The position numbers and the translations under genes were made by a program. Below, one piece after another: positions 27,941-36,304 of a DNA stretch of 64,000 nt. The DNA comes from Desulfovibrio sp. (GTDB taxonomy: Bacteria; Desulfobacterota; Desulfovibrionia; Desulfovibrionales; Desulfovibrionaceae), in assembly GCA_031288535.1 (NCBI GenBank), contig JAITRF010000077.1, positions 23,857 through 87,856 of the forward strand, in the 5' to 3' direction. The notes below the pieces were generated by a model. That model ran no database searches. It was not told where the DNA came from and saw nothing but the letters and a program-made list of their open reading frames with translations. Position 1 is the first letter of the stretch; each line of letters starts with the position of its first letter.

Positions 27941-28918
27941 TCACAAAAGAAAACTGTTGACCAGCGAACCTACAAGCAGAGACCACCCGTCCACCATGAC
28001 GAAGAGCAGGAGCTTGAAGGGCATGGAAACCATCATGGGCGGCAGCATCATCATGCCCATGGCCAGAAGGATGCTGGACACCACCATGTCCAGAATCAGA
28101 AAGGGTATATATATCATGAAGCCGATGGTGAACCCGGTCTTCAGTTCGCTGATCACAAAGGCCGCCGCCAGAGATACGGTCGGCACGTCTTCGCGCGTCG
28201 CCGGGCGTTCCATGCGCGTTATACTGTAGAATATGGACAGGTCTTTTTCCCTGGTATGCCTGAACATAAATTCACGCAAGGGTTTTTCCGCGTTTTGCAG
28301 GGCCTCGGCAAAGTCCATGCGTTCTTCGAGATAGGGCTGGAGTGCCGTGTCGTTTATCGCCTTGCCGACCGGAGTCATGATGGCCACGGTCATAAAAATG
28401 GCCAGACTGACCAGTATCTGGTTCGGGGGAAGCTGTTGCACCCCGAGCGCCTGACGTATGAAATGAAAGACCAGAATGATGCGCGTGAAGCTGGTCACGG
28501 TGAGCACTATGGCCGGGGCGAGGGATAGAACTGTCAGGAGGAAGAGGATTTCCAGCGCCAGTTCAATGCCTCTGGGTTCGCTTTGTCCGGCGGAAAGCGT
28601 GAGTTGAAGGTTGGGAAAAGCGAGGGTGGGGGCGGCCTGGGCGGGTTGAACGAGCGAAATCAAAAGGCAGACGGCCAGGATCACGGGCGCAGCCGTCGGC
28701 AACGCGCGCCGCAATGCCGTTTCAAGGACGCGGGTGAACCGGCAAAGCGCGAGATGCGGGGGGGGTTCTCGTCCTTGAGCGGATTGACATTGAAAATATC
28801 CTTCCGCTCCGCAGGGATTTGCCTGCAAATCTCTGCCGCGAGAGTGTCGCAAGGCGGACTCGTTTCGCCGGCAAGCGGCAATCTCAAGCGCAAAACGCTC
28901 TCGGGGCGCGCGGTTCAT
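27941..28918 (-). CDS. fliP: Flagellar export apparatus protein FliP with repeat-encoded N-terminal extension
   Basis: 325 residues as read from the ATG at 28918. That ATG overlaps the fliO stop as ATGA, so it is the start favoured by coupling. Residues ~6-50 are encoded by a PE1 repeat copy (28777-28901). A signal-like segment (VILAVCLLISLVQPAQA) and normal FliP follow from about residue 95: LTVTSFTRIILVFHFIRQAL, LPPNQILVSLAIFMT, DMVVSSILLAMGMMMLPP. FliP forms the export gate pore with FliQ and FliR. An alternative start is the TTG at 28714 (LRRALPTAAP), which gives a classical signal peptide but has no visible ribosome site. The core annotation is secure and the N-terminus is not. Confidence 0.93.
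   Translation of the reverse strand: MNRAPRERFALEIAACRRNESALRHSRGRDLQANPCGAEGYFQCQSAQGREPPPHLALCRFTRVLETALRRALPTAAPVILAVCLLISLVQPAQAAPTLAFPNLQLTLSAGQSEPRGIELALEILFLLTVLSLAPAIVLTVTSFTRIILVFHFIRQALGVQQLPPNQILVSLAIFMTVAIMTPVGKAINDTALQPYLEERMDFAEALQNAEKPLREFMFRHTREKDLSIFYSITRMERPATREDVPTVSLAAAFVISELKTGFTIGFMIYIPFLILDMVVSSILLAMGMMMLPPMMVSMPFKLLLFVMVDGWSLLVGSLVNSFLL
28777..28901 (+). repeat. Dispersed repeat PE1 overlapping the 5' end of fliP
   Basis: The plus strand reads GAGCGGATTGACATTGAAAA, GCAGGGATTTGCCTGCAAAT, CGGCAAGCGGCAATCTCAAG and CGCAAAACGCTCT. It parallels the copy at 46010-46133 nearly end to end and is in the opposite orientation to fliP. Confidence 0.8.
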
Positions 28919-29496
28919 TTCCTCTCATCCGGTTTCAGGGTAGGAGGAGTTTTTCCCGCTGCCGGTTCCGTCGTATACTTCGTGCCAAAAACTCTATCTT
29001 CCGGTTCGTCCGCTTCGTCGGGCCGGTTTGCTTCCGCTTCTTCGCGGAATATTTCCGTGAGCAGGGAGATGTTCCGTTCCGTAACCCCGACGATCAGATG
29101 TCTGTCCAGGCAGCGGATTGCCAGGATCCATTTTTTGGGACCGAGGGGGAGGCGGTTCTCAACGCGCAGCATATTGCCCTGGGACGCGAACAGTCCCGGA
29201 GCCATGCCGCGTTTGCGGATGAACCAGAGCAGCCCCCAGAGCAGGGCGACAAGCAGGCAAAGCAGGGCCAGGGCCTCGAAATAGCCGCTCCAGGACAGGC
29301 TGACGTCCGGGATTTGCCCTGCCGGGGGGGGGAGAGACGGGCTGTCCGTGGCGTTTTGCGCATCGGCCGCGAAAGAGACGCGTGCGGCGCAGAGTGCGCA
29401 GAGGATCTGGGCAAAGAAAAAAAGTCTGCCCGGTCGCTTCCGGATTCGTAGTGCAAAGGCCGGTATTTCGAGGAGCCGGGTGGAGGAAAAGCGCAT
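28915..29496 (-). CDS. fliO: Flagellar biosynthesis protein FliO
   Basis: 193 residues from the ATG at 29496. An N-terminal signal-like region (LFFFAQILCALCAARVSFA) is followed by a membrane segment (about 80-100, YFEALALLCLLVALLWGLLWF). Then comes the FliO domain with LRVENRLPLGPKKWILAIRC and HLIVGVTERNISLL. The C-terminal tail is acidic and low-complexity. FliO assists assembly of FliP into the export gate. Its stop overlaps the fliP ATG. Confidence 0.85.
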   Translation of the reverse strand: MRFSSTRLLEIPAFALRIRKRPGRLFFFAQILCALCAARVSFAADAQNATDSPSLPPPAGQIPDVSLSWSGYFEALALLCLLVALLWGLLWFIRKRGMAPGLFASQGNMLRVENRLPLGPKKWILAIRCLDRHLIVGVTERNISLLTEIFREEAEANRPDEADEPEDRVFGTKYTTEPAAGKTPPTLKPDERK

Positions 29497-29543
29497 GGTC
29501 GATACGCTGTAACACTTAAAAATGTATACGGTGCAGCGTGGCA

Positions 29544-29629
29544 GGCGCCGGGCGGCAAGCCCGGCGCGCCGCCGAAGGCGGCGTGAGCACCGCAAAAACC
29601 GCGTCTTTTGCCGTGCGATTTTGTCGCCT
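29544..29629 (+). repeat. Dispersed repeat Z, copy 1
   Basis: It contains GCGCCGGGCGGCAAGCCCGG, GCCGAAGGCGGCGTGA and CGCAAAAACCGCGTCTTTTG, ending TGCGATTTTGTCGCC. The reverse complement of 46172-46270 is clearly homologous. It lies in the fliN-fliO gap. Confidence 0.6.
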
Positions 29630-29668
29630 AAAACGAAGCGGATGCGCGGTTCTAAGCGACACATGGCG

Positions 29669-30202
29669 CTAACCCAGTTGCTTCACCCGTTCTATGGGGC
29701 TTATGATGTCCGTGAGGCGGATGCCGAATTTTTCGTTGATGACCACCGCCTCTCCGCGCGCGACCATTTTTCCGTTCACATAAACCTCCAGAGGTTCTCC
29801 GGCCAGTTTGTTCAGTTCCACCACCGAACCCTGGCCGAGCTGGAGCAGCTCGTTGATCAGCAGGCGGGTGCGGCCCAGTTCGGCTGAAACGTCCAGAGGG
29901 ATGTCCAGGATAAAATCCAGCTCGCGCCTGCCGGAATCCTGACGCGGGGCCTTGGCCTCATCGGTCAGGTCCTTGAAATCCATCACCTTCGCCTGGGCGG
30001 CGAGAGTAGCCTGTTCCTTGTCCTTTTTGACGTTGGCCTGCTCGTCGGCGGCCAAGGCCGCGGCCCATTCCGCAGCCAGGGCTTCGTCGTCGTTTTTCGC
30101 GTCGCCCGCGTTCTTTTCGCCCGCAGGGGCGGGCTGCTCCTCGTCCTCCAACGACGCCGCCCATTCCGCGGCCAGGGCGTCCTGATCCACATCGTCAGCC
30201 AT
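29669..30202 (-). CDS. fliN: Flagellar motor switch protein FliN
   Basis: 177 residues. The C-terminal SpoA domain (about 95-175) is typical: LDFILDIPLDVSAELGRTRL, INELLQLGQGSVVELNKLAG, EPLEVYVNGKMVARGEAVVI. The first ~80 residues form an acidic, Ala-rich extension with two imperfect copies of ALAAEWAA (near 9 and 41), longer than in E. coli FliN (137 residues). It is part of the cytoplasmic C-ring that controls rotation sense. Confidence 0.94.
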   Translation of the reverse strand: MADDVDQDALAAEWAASLEDEEQPAPAGEKNAGDAKNDDEALAAEWAAALAADEQANVKKDKEQATLAAQAKVMDFKDLTDEAKAPRQDSGRRELDFILDIPLDVSAELGRTRLLINELLQLGQGSVVELNKLAGEPLEVYVNGKMVARGEAVVINEKFGIRLTDIISPIERVKQLG

Positions 30203-30259
30203 AAAGCTTCCTTCCGTTTAGGATGAATGGCGCGGCGTACGCGCGCCGTCAAAGCATTT

Positions 30260-30757
30260 TCATTGTATGAACAAATCCGTTATGAACACCTGGCTGACCT
30301 TTCCCCGGCCCAGGATGGCGTTCAGCCTGTCCGTGATCTCGCTTTTCAGCAGAACTTTTTTTTCCGGCGTGGACAGGTCGGCGTAGGTTTTGCTCGCAAG
30401 CAGAAGCAGGATGGCGTCGCGGATGCGGGCGTTATTCCTGGCCACTTCGTTTTTTACCTTGTTGTCGGCGGTCTCTATTTCAACGTGCAGGCGGATGAGG
30501 CGCTGTCCCAGAGGGTCGGCAAGATTGGTGACGAAGGCGGGCAGGGCGACGGTGAGGCTTGGAAGCTGGGGTGCCTGCTCTTCCTCCGCTACCGGCTCCT
30601 TGCCGGTAAAGCTTTGGATCATGGGCATGAGTCTCTCGCCGAGGAAAAAGAACCATGCAGCCGCGCCGCCTCCGCCCATGACGGCCAGGATAAGGATTAT
30701 CACGATCAGCAGCCTGAGCTTGCTTTTCTTGCGGGGTGTCGCCGCTTCGTCCGCCAT
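30260..30757 (-). CDS. fliL: Flagellar basal body-associated protein FliL
   Basis: 165 residues. A basic N-terminus (TPRKKSKLR) is followed by one membrane segment (about 16-38, LLIVIILILAVMGGGGAAAWFFF). The periplasmic FliL domain carries LRLHVEIET-like strands and RIRDAILLLLASKTYADLST. FliL stabilises stator units around the MS ring. It follows the motB-like gene by 18 bases, consistent with a stator cluster. Confidence 0.93.
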   Translation of the reverse strand: MADEAATPRKKSKLRLLIVIILILAVMGGGGAAAWFFFLGERLMPMIQSFTGKEPVAEEEQAPQLPSLTVALPAFVTNLADPLGQRLIRLHVEIETADNKVKNEVARNNARIRDAILLLLASKTYADLSTPEKKVLLKSEITDRLNAILGRGKVSQVFITDLFIQ

Positions 30758-30775
30758 GGTCTCGCTCTTTCAAAA

Positions 30776-31510
30776 CTATATGTATGAGGCAGTTCTGGAC
30801 ACGGTTTTCAACAAGAGTTCGATGCGTCGGTTTTTCCGCCGTCCTTCGGCGCTTTCATCGGAACAGACGGCCTTGTCCGGCCCGTATCCGCTGATGGAAA
30901 AGCGGTCCGCCGGCACTTTGGCTTGCAGAAAGTGTTCCAAAACCGCAGCGGCCTTGAGATAGCAGCTTTCATACGGGCTTTGCGGGGCGCTTGCGGGCCG
31001 GTCGTCCGTGTGCCCGCTTATGTTTATGTCAGCGTTGAGGGCCAGAATAACAGGAGTGAGCAAGTCAAGCAACTTTTTGCCTTTTTCCTTGAGTTCGGCG
31101 CTGTCCTCCGGAAAAAGCAGGTCATCAGTCAAAACAATGACGGCGCCTTCGGGATGCGAGAGGAGTTCGATCAGTTCACTGAGTTTTTTTGAGGATGTCT
31201 CCGGGTCGGTGGGCTCAAAGGCAAAGAGCAGGTCCAGCACCTTTTGCGCGATGCCGGGAAGTTCCCTGGGGTTCTTCAAATACTTGGCTATTAGTTGGAT
31301 ATCTTTTTCCCTTGTCTCCAGGGAGGGGGCGGTTTTTTGCGTCTGGCCCCGCATCTGCGCCCCGATTCTGGAAACAAGGGTCTTGTCCATGCCGGACATG
31401 CTGAAGAGCAGGATGAAAAAGGCCAGGAGCAAGGTCATCAGGTCGGAGAAAGTGACGAGCCAGGGTAAGCCCGTTCCGGCGGGTTTCGCCTTTCTGCGCG
31501 CCGGGCTCAT
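30776..31510 (-). CDS. motB: MotB-like stator protein (OmpA domain), first of two
   Basis: 244 residues. One N-terminal membrane segment contains the proton-pathway Asp in LVTFSDLMTLLLAFFILLFS, and the C-terminal OmpA-like peptidoglycan-binding domain has INISGHTDDRPASAPQSPYE and SISGYGPDKAVCSDESAEGR. With MotA it forms the torque-generating stator. Its start overlaps the stop of the second motB-like gene by four bases. The acidic residue and plug region are intact, so it should be functional. Confidence 0.9.
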   Translation of the reverse strand: MSPARRKAKPAGTGLPWLVTFSDLMTLLLAFFILLFSMSGMDKTLVSRIGAQMRGQTQKTAPSLETREKDIQLIAKYLKNPRELPGIAQKVLDLLFAFEPTDPETSSKKLSELIELLSHPEGAVIVLTDDLLFPEDSAELKEKGKKLLDLLTPVILALNADINISGHTDDRPASAPQSPYESCYLKAAAVLEHFLQAKVPADRFSISGYGPDKAVCSDESAEGRRKNRRIELLLKTVSRTASYI

Positions 31511-32370
31511 GGCGCGCCCGGAGTCGTTTTGGGCAGGGCGAAATCAAATTTGAAACCCCTGTAGTACATCTCCTTTTGAACTTCCTCTTTGTCTTTCAGC
31601 TCTTCCAGTTTTTGCAGCCATTCCCGGTTGCGTTTGTCAAGGACGAGGTCTACGCGCCGGTTTTTGCGCCGGCCTTCGGGGGTGTTTTCCGAAAAGCGGG
31701 GATGCAGGCTGCCGAAAGCCTCCATGGAGAGCCTGCCGGAATCGAGGCCGTGGCCGGAGAGGTAGAGATAAACCGCCAGCGCGCGCTGGAAAGACAGAGG
31801 CCAAGTGCTGTCCATGCCTTGGTTTTCCAGATCCACGACATAGCCTTTCCCTTCCTCTTCCCGGCGCGTTGCCGCGTGTCCCGCCACCAGCAGCGGGTAT
31901 TCCAGACGCTGCAGATAGGGGAGCAGCCGGTCCAGCAGATCCGCTCCCTGCTGGGCGATCTCACTGCTTCCGGAGGTAAAGAGCACATCGGCGCCCATGG
32001 ACAGAATCTGGACGTGTTTGTTTTCCTGAAAGTCCAGGTTGTCTCCGATGGCGTCAAAGAGCAGGTCCCGCAGGGGAGAGAGGTCGTTCTGATAATCTTT
32101 GGCTGGGGGCGGGTCCTGGGGGATGCGGGCGGGGGCGCTGCCTTCCCCGGTCGTCGCATCCGGCTGAACCTTGGGCGGGGTCATTTCCGGAAGTGAGGTT
32201 TTGCGGCTTGAAAAGCTGGAGGATACGGAGTTTATGGCCGCGACTTTGGCTTTTTCGTCAATGACCGAGCCGGCGGTCAAAAATACAAAGAAAGTGAAAA
32301 GCAGGGTGACGAGATCCGTGTAGGTCAGCAGCCATGCGGGGCGGGGCGGGACGGGGCGGCGTTTGCTCAA
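31507..32370 (-). CDS. MotB-like stator protein (OmpA domain), second of two
   Basis: 287 residues. The N-terminal segment has the conserved Asp in LLTYTDLVTLLFTFFVFL. The OmpA domain has LVAGHAATRREEEGK, where the usual GHTD reads GHAA, and a normal MEAFGSLHPRFSENTPEGRRKNRRVDLVL. A charged C-terminal tail follows. It lies between motA and the first motB-like gene with ATGA overlaps on both sides. Two MotB-type proteins with one MotA suggest a heteromeric stator or alternative units. Confidence 0.88.
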   Translation of the reverse strand: MSKRRPVPPRPAWLLTYTDLVTLLFTFFVFLTAGSVIDEKAKVAAINSVSSSFSSRKTSLPEMTPPKVQPDATTGEGSAPARIPQDPPPAKDYQNDLSPLRDLLFDAIGDNLDFQENKHVQILSMGADVLFTSGSSEIAQQGADLLDRLLPYLQRLEYPLLVAGHAATRREEEGKGYVVDLENQGMDSTWPLSFQRALAVYLYLSGHGLDSGRLSMEAFGSLHPRFSENTPEGRRKNRRVDLVLDKRNREWLQKLEELKDKEEVQKEMYYRGFKFDFALPKTTPGAP

Positions 32371-33131
32371 CGGCTGTCTCCGCGCTCTTTCGGCGATTGG
32401 AAGCAGGACAGCTTTTCCATGATTATGCGCGGGTTTTCCCCTCTGGATATGGCCAGAACCCCTTCCATCTGCATCTCCATGAGCTTGATTTCTTCCTTGG
32501 ACTTGTGCCGGAGTTTTCCCACCATGGGCAGGAAGACGAAATTTGCGAGCAGGGAGCCGTAGAAAGTCGTGATCAGGGCCAAAGCCAGACCGGGGCCGAT
32601 GGCACTCGGCTCGTCCATGTTTTTCAGCATCTTGACGAGGCCGATTACCGTGCCCAGCATGCCTATGGCCGGGGCGTACGAGGCAAGGGCGTCGGCCATT
32701 TCAATGCCGGTCTCGTGCCGGGCTTCGGTATTGGCAATCTCCGTTTCCATGATGTTCTGGATGACTTCCGGTTCCAGCCCGTCCACGGCCAGATTCAGGC
32801 CCTTGCGCAGATAGGGGTCCTCAATTTCCCGCACGTTTTCTTCCAGAGCCAGGATGCCGTCGCGTCGGGCCTTCTGGGCGTACTCCATGAAATTGTCTAT
32901 GATTCGGTTTGCGGAGAGTCCCCCGTCCCTGATCATCTTGCCGGCAAGCGCGCTTATGGTGCGTACCGTGCCGAACGGGTACTGGGTGAGGACTGCGCCT
33001 ACGGTCCCGCCGAGAACCAGCAGAAAGGAGGGCAGGTCGATGAAAAGCATGAAGTCCCCGCCCCCCACGGCAATCGCCGCGGCGATCATGCCGAAGGAGA
33101 CGAGCGCGCCGATGATCGTTGTCTGATCCAT
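32367..33131 (-). CDS. motA: Flagellar motor stator protein MotA
   Basis: 254 residues, four membrane segments. The stator signature is ALASYAPAIGMLGTVIGLVK with the conserved prolines, and GPGLALALITTFYGSLLANF is the fourth segment. The cytoplasmic loop has conserved charges (REIEDPYLRKGLNLAVDGLE). The N-terminus resembles the PomA/short MotA class. It heads a motA-motB-motB-fliL-fliN-fliO-fliP-fliQ run on the minus strand. Confidence 0.95.
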   Translation of the reverse strand: MDQTTIIGALVSFGMIAAAIAVGGGDFMLFIDLPSFLLVLGGTVGAVLTQYPFGTVRTISALAGKMIRDGGLSANRIIDNFMEYAQKARRDGILALEENVREIEDPYLRKGLNLAVDGLEPEVIQNIMETEIANTEARHETGIEMADALASYAPAIGMLGTVIGLVKMLKNMDEPSAIGPGLALALITTFYGSLLANFVFLPMVGKLRHKSKEEIKLMEMQMEGVLAISRGENPRIIMEKLSCFQSPKERGDSR

Positions 33132-33157
33132 GTCGGAAACTCCGTAGCGCCCGCCAG

Positions 33158-33925
33158 TCAGACGCGGCCGCGCATCCCGAAAATATCCGTTCCGATGCGC
33201 AACAGGGTTGCGCCTTCTTCCACCGCTGTCTCAAAATCGCCCGACATGCCCATGGAGAGATGGGGCAGGGGCAGGGAGCAGAGCGTTTCCATCTTGTCCC
33301 GCAAGGTTCTGAGCATAATGAAATAGGGCCTGGAGTCCTCGACTGTCCCGGGAAGAGGCGGCAGGCACATGAGGCCTTGCACGCGGATGCTCGGCATCGC
33401 GCGCGCGGCGTTCAGCAAATCCTCCAGCCCCTCCGGCGCGACTCCGTGTTTCTGCGCCTCGCGTCCCACGTTCACCTGGACGAGCACGTCCTGGGGCGGC
33501 AAGGGCGGCGCGTTCCCGGCCAGATCTTCCGCCTTTTTTTTCTCCCAGGCCTTTTGCAGCGCTTCGGCAAGGCGCACGGAATCCAGAGAATGGATCAGTT
33601 CGAAGGGGCCGATTACTTCCCTGCTTTTTCTGCTCTGCACGTGCCCGATGAAGTGCCAGGCGGGCGGGTGCGTTTGGGGCATGGAGGACAAGAGCCGTTC
33701 CACCAAGGGAATTTTTTCTCCGGCCTCACTGGCGTAGCTTTCCCCGAAAAGCGCGCGGCCTTTGCCCGCGGTCTGCCAGTAGGCGCACAGTTCCACCACG
33801 CTAGCGGCCCCGTGCGTTTTGGAGACGGCCACCAGTTCCAGGTTTTCCCTGTCTCTGCCCGAGCGGGAAAGGGCTTTTTCCAGGCGTTCGCACACCGCGT
33901 CAAAACGTTCGGTTAAAGCGCTCAA
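33158..33925 (-). CDS. PLP homeostasis protein (YggS/PROSC family)
   Basis: 255 residues from a TTG at 33925, chosen because AGGAG lies six bases upstream and the family start (LSALTERFDAVCERLEKAL) begins there. The PLP-binding Lys is in LVAVSKTHGAASV, with GESYASEAGEK, WHFIGHVQSRKSREV, IHSLDSVRLA, LVQVNVGREAQKHG and LSMGMSGDFETAVEEGATLL all matching the family. GESY replaces the commoner GENY. YggS buffers free pyridoxal phosphate and affects amino-acid metabolism. It lies between era and motA. Confidence 0.92.
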   Translation of the reverse strand: MSALTERFDAVCERLEKALSRSGRDRENLELVAVSKTHGAASVVELCAYWQTAGKGRALFGESYASEAGEKIPLVERLLSSMPQTHPPAWHFIGHVQSRKSREVIGPFELIHSLDSVRLAEALQKAWEKKKAEDLAGNAPPLPPQDVLVQVNVGREAQKHGVAPEGLEDLLNAARAMPSIRVQGLMCLPPLPGTVEDSRPYFIMLRTLRDKMETLCSLPLPHLSMGMSGDFETAVEEGATLLRIGTDIFGMRGRV

Positions 33926-34249
33926 AGCTTTCTCCTGCCGCAGGCGTCGCCGGAGCGCATTCGGGAAAAGATTCGCCGGCGCGCGTTGCGCGGGCAAAGC
34001 GCGTCCGGCCCGCGCACCCGGCGAAGCAGCTCCGCATTGCGTCGCCGGGTGCATTTTATTTGGACAGCCGCAGGCAACGCCTGCCTTTTGCGAAACCTGC
34101 GGTTTTGGCGCTTGCCCTGGCAAGCGCAATTCCGATTCCTGATGAAAAAATTCATACGGAATCGGAGTCATGTACCCTCGGCAAAGCCGGGGGCTTACCA
34201 ATTTTTTGTTAACCCGCTCTGATCCTCCGGACAAAGCGTCAGCCGGACC
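33926..34249. other. Intergenic region with hairpins between era and yggS
   Basis: 324 bases, no supported gene. GCACCCGGCGA (34015-34025) pairs perfectly with TCGCCGGGTGC (34043-34053). A second hairpin joins CCGATTCC near 34131 to GGAATCGG near 34160. The composition and GGGTGCATTTTATTTGGA recall repeat Y, but a full copy is not clear. Confidence 0.5.
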
Positions 34250-35191
34250 TTACAGGTCGGTCATTCCCGCGGCCGGATCGAGGCTGTGCAGGAATGCCTG
34301 GTCTTCGGCCCAGTTTTCCTTGATCTTGACCCAAAGCTGCAAATGCGCCTTGCGCCCCAGCAGTTCCATGATTTCCTTGCGCGCAGTCTGCCCGACCTGC
34401 TTTATATTGCGTCCGGCACGGCCGATTACCATGGCCTTGTGTGTGCTTTTCGCAACATAAATCACCGCATGGATCGTCACGTGGCCGCTTTTTGCGTCCT
34501 CCTCCCAGGCCTCGATGTCCACGGCCGTGGAGTAGGGCAGTTCCTGGCGCAGAAAGAGAAACAGCTTCTCGCGTATTATTTCCGCGGCCATGAAACGCAG
34601 GGGGAGGGTGGAGAGCATATCTTCCGGGAAAATGGCGGGTGATTCCGGCAGGGCTTTTTTGACGGCCGTAAGCAGTTGCGGCAGGCCTTCTCCGCTTGCG
34701 GCCGAAACCGGGAAGATCTCCGCGTCCGGCCAAGCCGCATTTGCGGCTTCAAGCAGGGGGAGAAGGCGGGATTTGTCGCCGAGCAGGTCCACCTTGTTGG
34801 CTATGATGAAGACTGGTCTTGTTTCGTCGGCTGTGGCGCTACGCAGGGAAGCGGTGTCGTTTGCGAAAAAGTCCGGATGTCGGGCGTAGAGGTCGGCGTC
34901 GATGATTATCCCCAGAACATCGGCGGATTCCAGGGACTGCCAGGCGGAGTGGACCATCGCGCGGTTCATTTTGCCGCGCAGTTTGTGAATGCCGGGCGTG
35001 TCCACGAAAATCACCTGGGCGTCTTTTTCGGATAGAATGCCGGTAATCCGGTTGCGCGTGGTTTGCGGCAGGGGCGACACGATCGCCACTTTCCGCCCCA
35101 GGCATTTGTTCAGGAAAGTGGACTTTCCGGCGTTGGGAGGTCCGATGAGGGCGACAAGCCCGCATTTGAAGGGAGGGAGGGTCGTGGACAT
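34250..35191 (-). CDS. era: GTPase Era
   Basis: 313 residues. G motifs are GPPNAGKST (17-25), the effector region SPLPQTTRNRITG, DTPGIHK, NKVDL and the G5 SAASG. The C-terminal KH RNA-binding domain carries IREKLFLFLRQELPYSTAV and VIGRAGRNIKQVGQTARKEI. Era binds the 3' end of 16S rRNA for 30S maturation. No neighbouring rnc or recO is seen. Confidence 0.97.
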   Translation of the reverse strand: MSTTLPPFKCGLVALIGPPNAGKSTFLNKCLGRKVAIVSPLPQTTRNRITGILSEKDAQVIFVDTPGIHKLRGKMNRAMVHSAWQSLESADVLGIIIDADLYARHPDFFANDTASLRSATADETRPVFIIANKVDLLGDKSRLLPLLEAANAAWPDAEIFPVSAASGEGLPQLLTAVKKALPESPAIFPEDMLSTLPLRFMAAEIIREKLFLFLRQELPYSTAVDIEAWEEDAKSGHVTIHAVIYVAKSTHKAMVIGRAGRNIKQVGQTARKEIMELLGRKAHLQLWVKIKENWAEDQAFLHSLDPAAGMTDL

Positions 35192-35417
35192 TCAGGCGGT
35201 CCCCCGCGTTGAAAACTTCGTTTTTCAGCGCGGATGTCTGTAAATATTGTCTTATATGGCTTCCGTCGCCGCCCGGCAGGGCGGCGAAATGCCGTCCCGG
35301 CGATACGGAAAACCGCGTTTTCCGGCGTTGCGATCCTGTCAAAAACCACTTGGGAGGTGATTTTGAAATGAGTTCTAGTCGTTTGCCTCTGCCTTGTCAA
35401 TCGTGTTACGTTACCAG

Positions 35418-35560
35418 AATCCACCACGCATAGACACAACATGGTGTAAAAATTACTATTTTTCTAAAAGCTTTGGCGAAGCACCATTCCTCCACAGGGG
35501 CGCTTACCCATGTGTTTTTATTAATATAATAACAATTTTCTCTTATTTGCGTGGTGGATT
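35418..35560. mobile_element. MITE-like element 1, 13-bp perfect terminal inverted repeats
   Basis: AATCCACCACGCA at 35418-35430 is exactly reversed as TGCGTGGTGGATT at 35548-35560. The 143-bp interior is AT-rich and non-coding. Nearly the same ends bound 55083-55237. I see no target duplication and no transposase. Confidence 0.5.
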
Positions 35561-35602
35561 ATGGGTTAGAGCGCGTTGCGGTTGCCATCTGCACTCTCGA
35601 TA

Positions 35603-35747
35603 GATATTTAAATGAGTTACTATCGAGTGGGGTCCGGTGGAAATCATTATCGTTGCTGTCGTCATCCGTACGGCTCGAAGACTCGCCTACGGCTGACGCT
35701 CCTCCGGCGGGGCTTCGGGCGGATCCCCAAGTAATCTGCGCTTCCCT
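35603..35747 (+). repeat. 145-bp long direct repeat DR, copy 1
   Basis: It runs from GATATTTAAATGAGTTACTA through CGTCATCCGTACGGCTCGAA to CGCTTCCCT. It aligns with 48913-49055 with about a dozen substitutions and one small gap. It lies ~90 bases upstream of nrfH. Confidence 0.9.
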
Positions 35748-35839
35748 GTAAATTCCCAACCTGGAAAGGGGTTGTTAGGACGAAAGGAACATGTTTTTTT
35801 GGATTGTAGAAAAGTCCAACATGTCGCCAAGGAGGGCCA

Positions 35840-36304
35840 ATGCCGAATGCAGACAGACACGGAAGAGGAGGCTTTGCGATCCTGGCGTTTATTGCCGGGG
35901 CGGCTGTGCTGCTGTGCGCGTCTTACAGCGTAAAGGCAACGGACGGGCCGGGATTTTGCGCAAGCTGCCACTCCATGGGAGAGCAGGCTTGGACGCATGC
36001 CCAGAGCGTGCACGGGCAATTTGACTGTAACGAGTGTCATACCCCGGCGGCTTTGGGCGCCAAGCTTCCCTTTAAGGCCAAGGTAGGCATTAAAGACATC
36101 ATCGCCAACACCACCGGCGTGCCGGATGCCATTCACAGCAGCAAGGAAATGAAGGATATACTCCAGGCCAACTGTCGGCGCTGTCATCTCGGCAGCACCA
36201 TGGGGGTGGCCATGGATGTGAAACCTTATTGTGTTGACTGCCACCGCTCTGTGCCGCACAACCGGATGATCCCCATTGACAAAAGGAAGGCCGCCGATGC
36301 TTAA
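35840..36304 (+). CDS. nrfH: Cytochrome c nitrite reductase, membrane tetraheme subunit NrfH
   Basis: 154 residues; the ATG follows AAGGAGGG. An N-terminal membrane anchor (about 10-30, FAILAFIAGAAVLLCASYSV) precedes four CxxCH heme sites: CASCH, CNECH, CRRCH and CVDCH. NrfH takes electrons from menaquinol and passes them to NrfA for six-electron reduction of nitrite to ammonium in the periplasm. The first heme region GFCASCHSM supplies the unusual methionine-type ligation known for this family. nrfA starts 8 bases before its stop. Confidence 0.96.
   Translation: MPNADRHGRGGFAILAFIAGAAVLLCASYSVKATDGPGFCASCHSMGEQAWTHAQSVHGQFDCNECHTPAALGAKLPFKAKVGIKDIIANTTGVPDAIHSSKEMKDILQANCRRCHLGSTMGVAMDVKPYCVDCHRSVPHNRMIPIDKRKAADA

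Larger units (their letters stand above)
35192..35839. other. Repeat-dense intergenic region upstream of nrfHA
   Basis: 648 bases between divergent era and nrfH. It contains a MITE-like element (35418-35560) and a 145-bp direct repeat (35603-35747). At 35790-35827 an inverted repeat (ACATGTT...TTGGA facing TCCAA CATGT) lies just ahead of the nrfH ribosome site. The nrf promoter must lie here, but I cannot place it confidently. Confidence 0.6.

Noticed and set aside
35551..35751. Small plus-strand ORF within direct repeat DR
   Set aside because: The frame LSLLSSSVRLED is open in both copies, but no start codon or ribosome site is shared and the rest differs.
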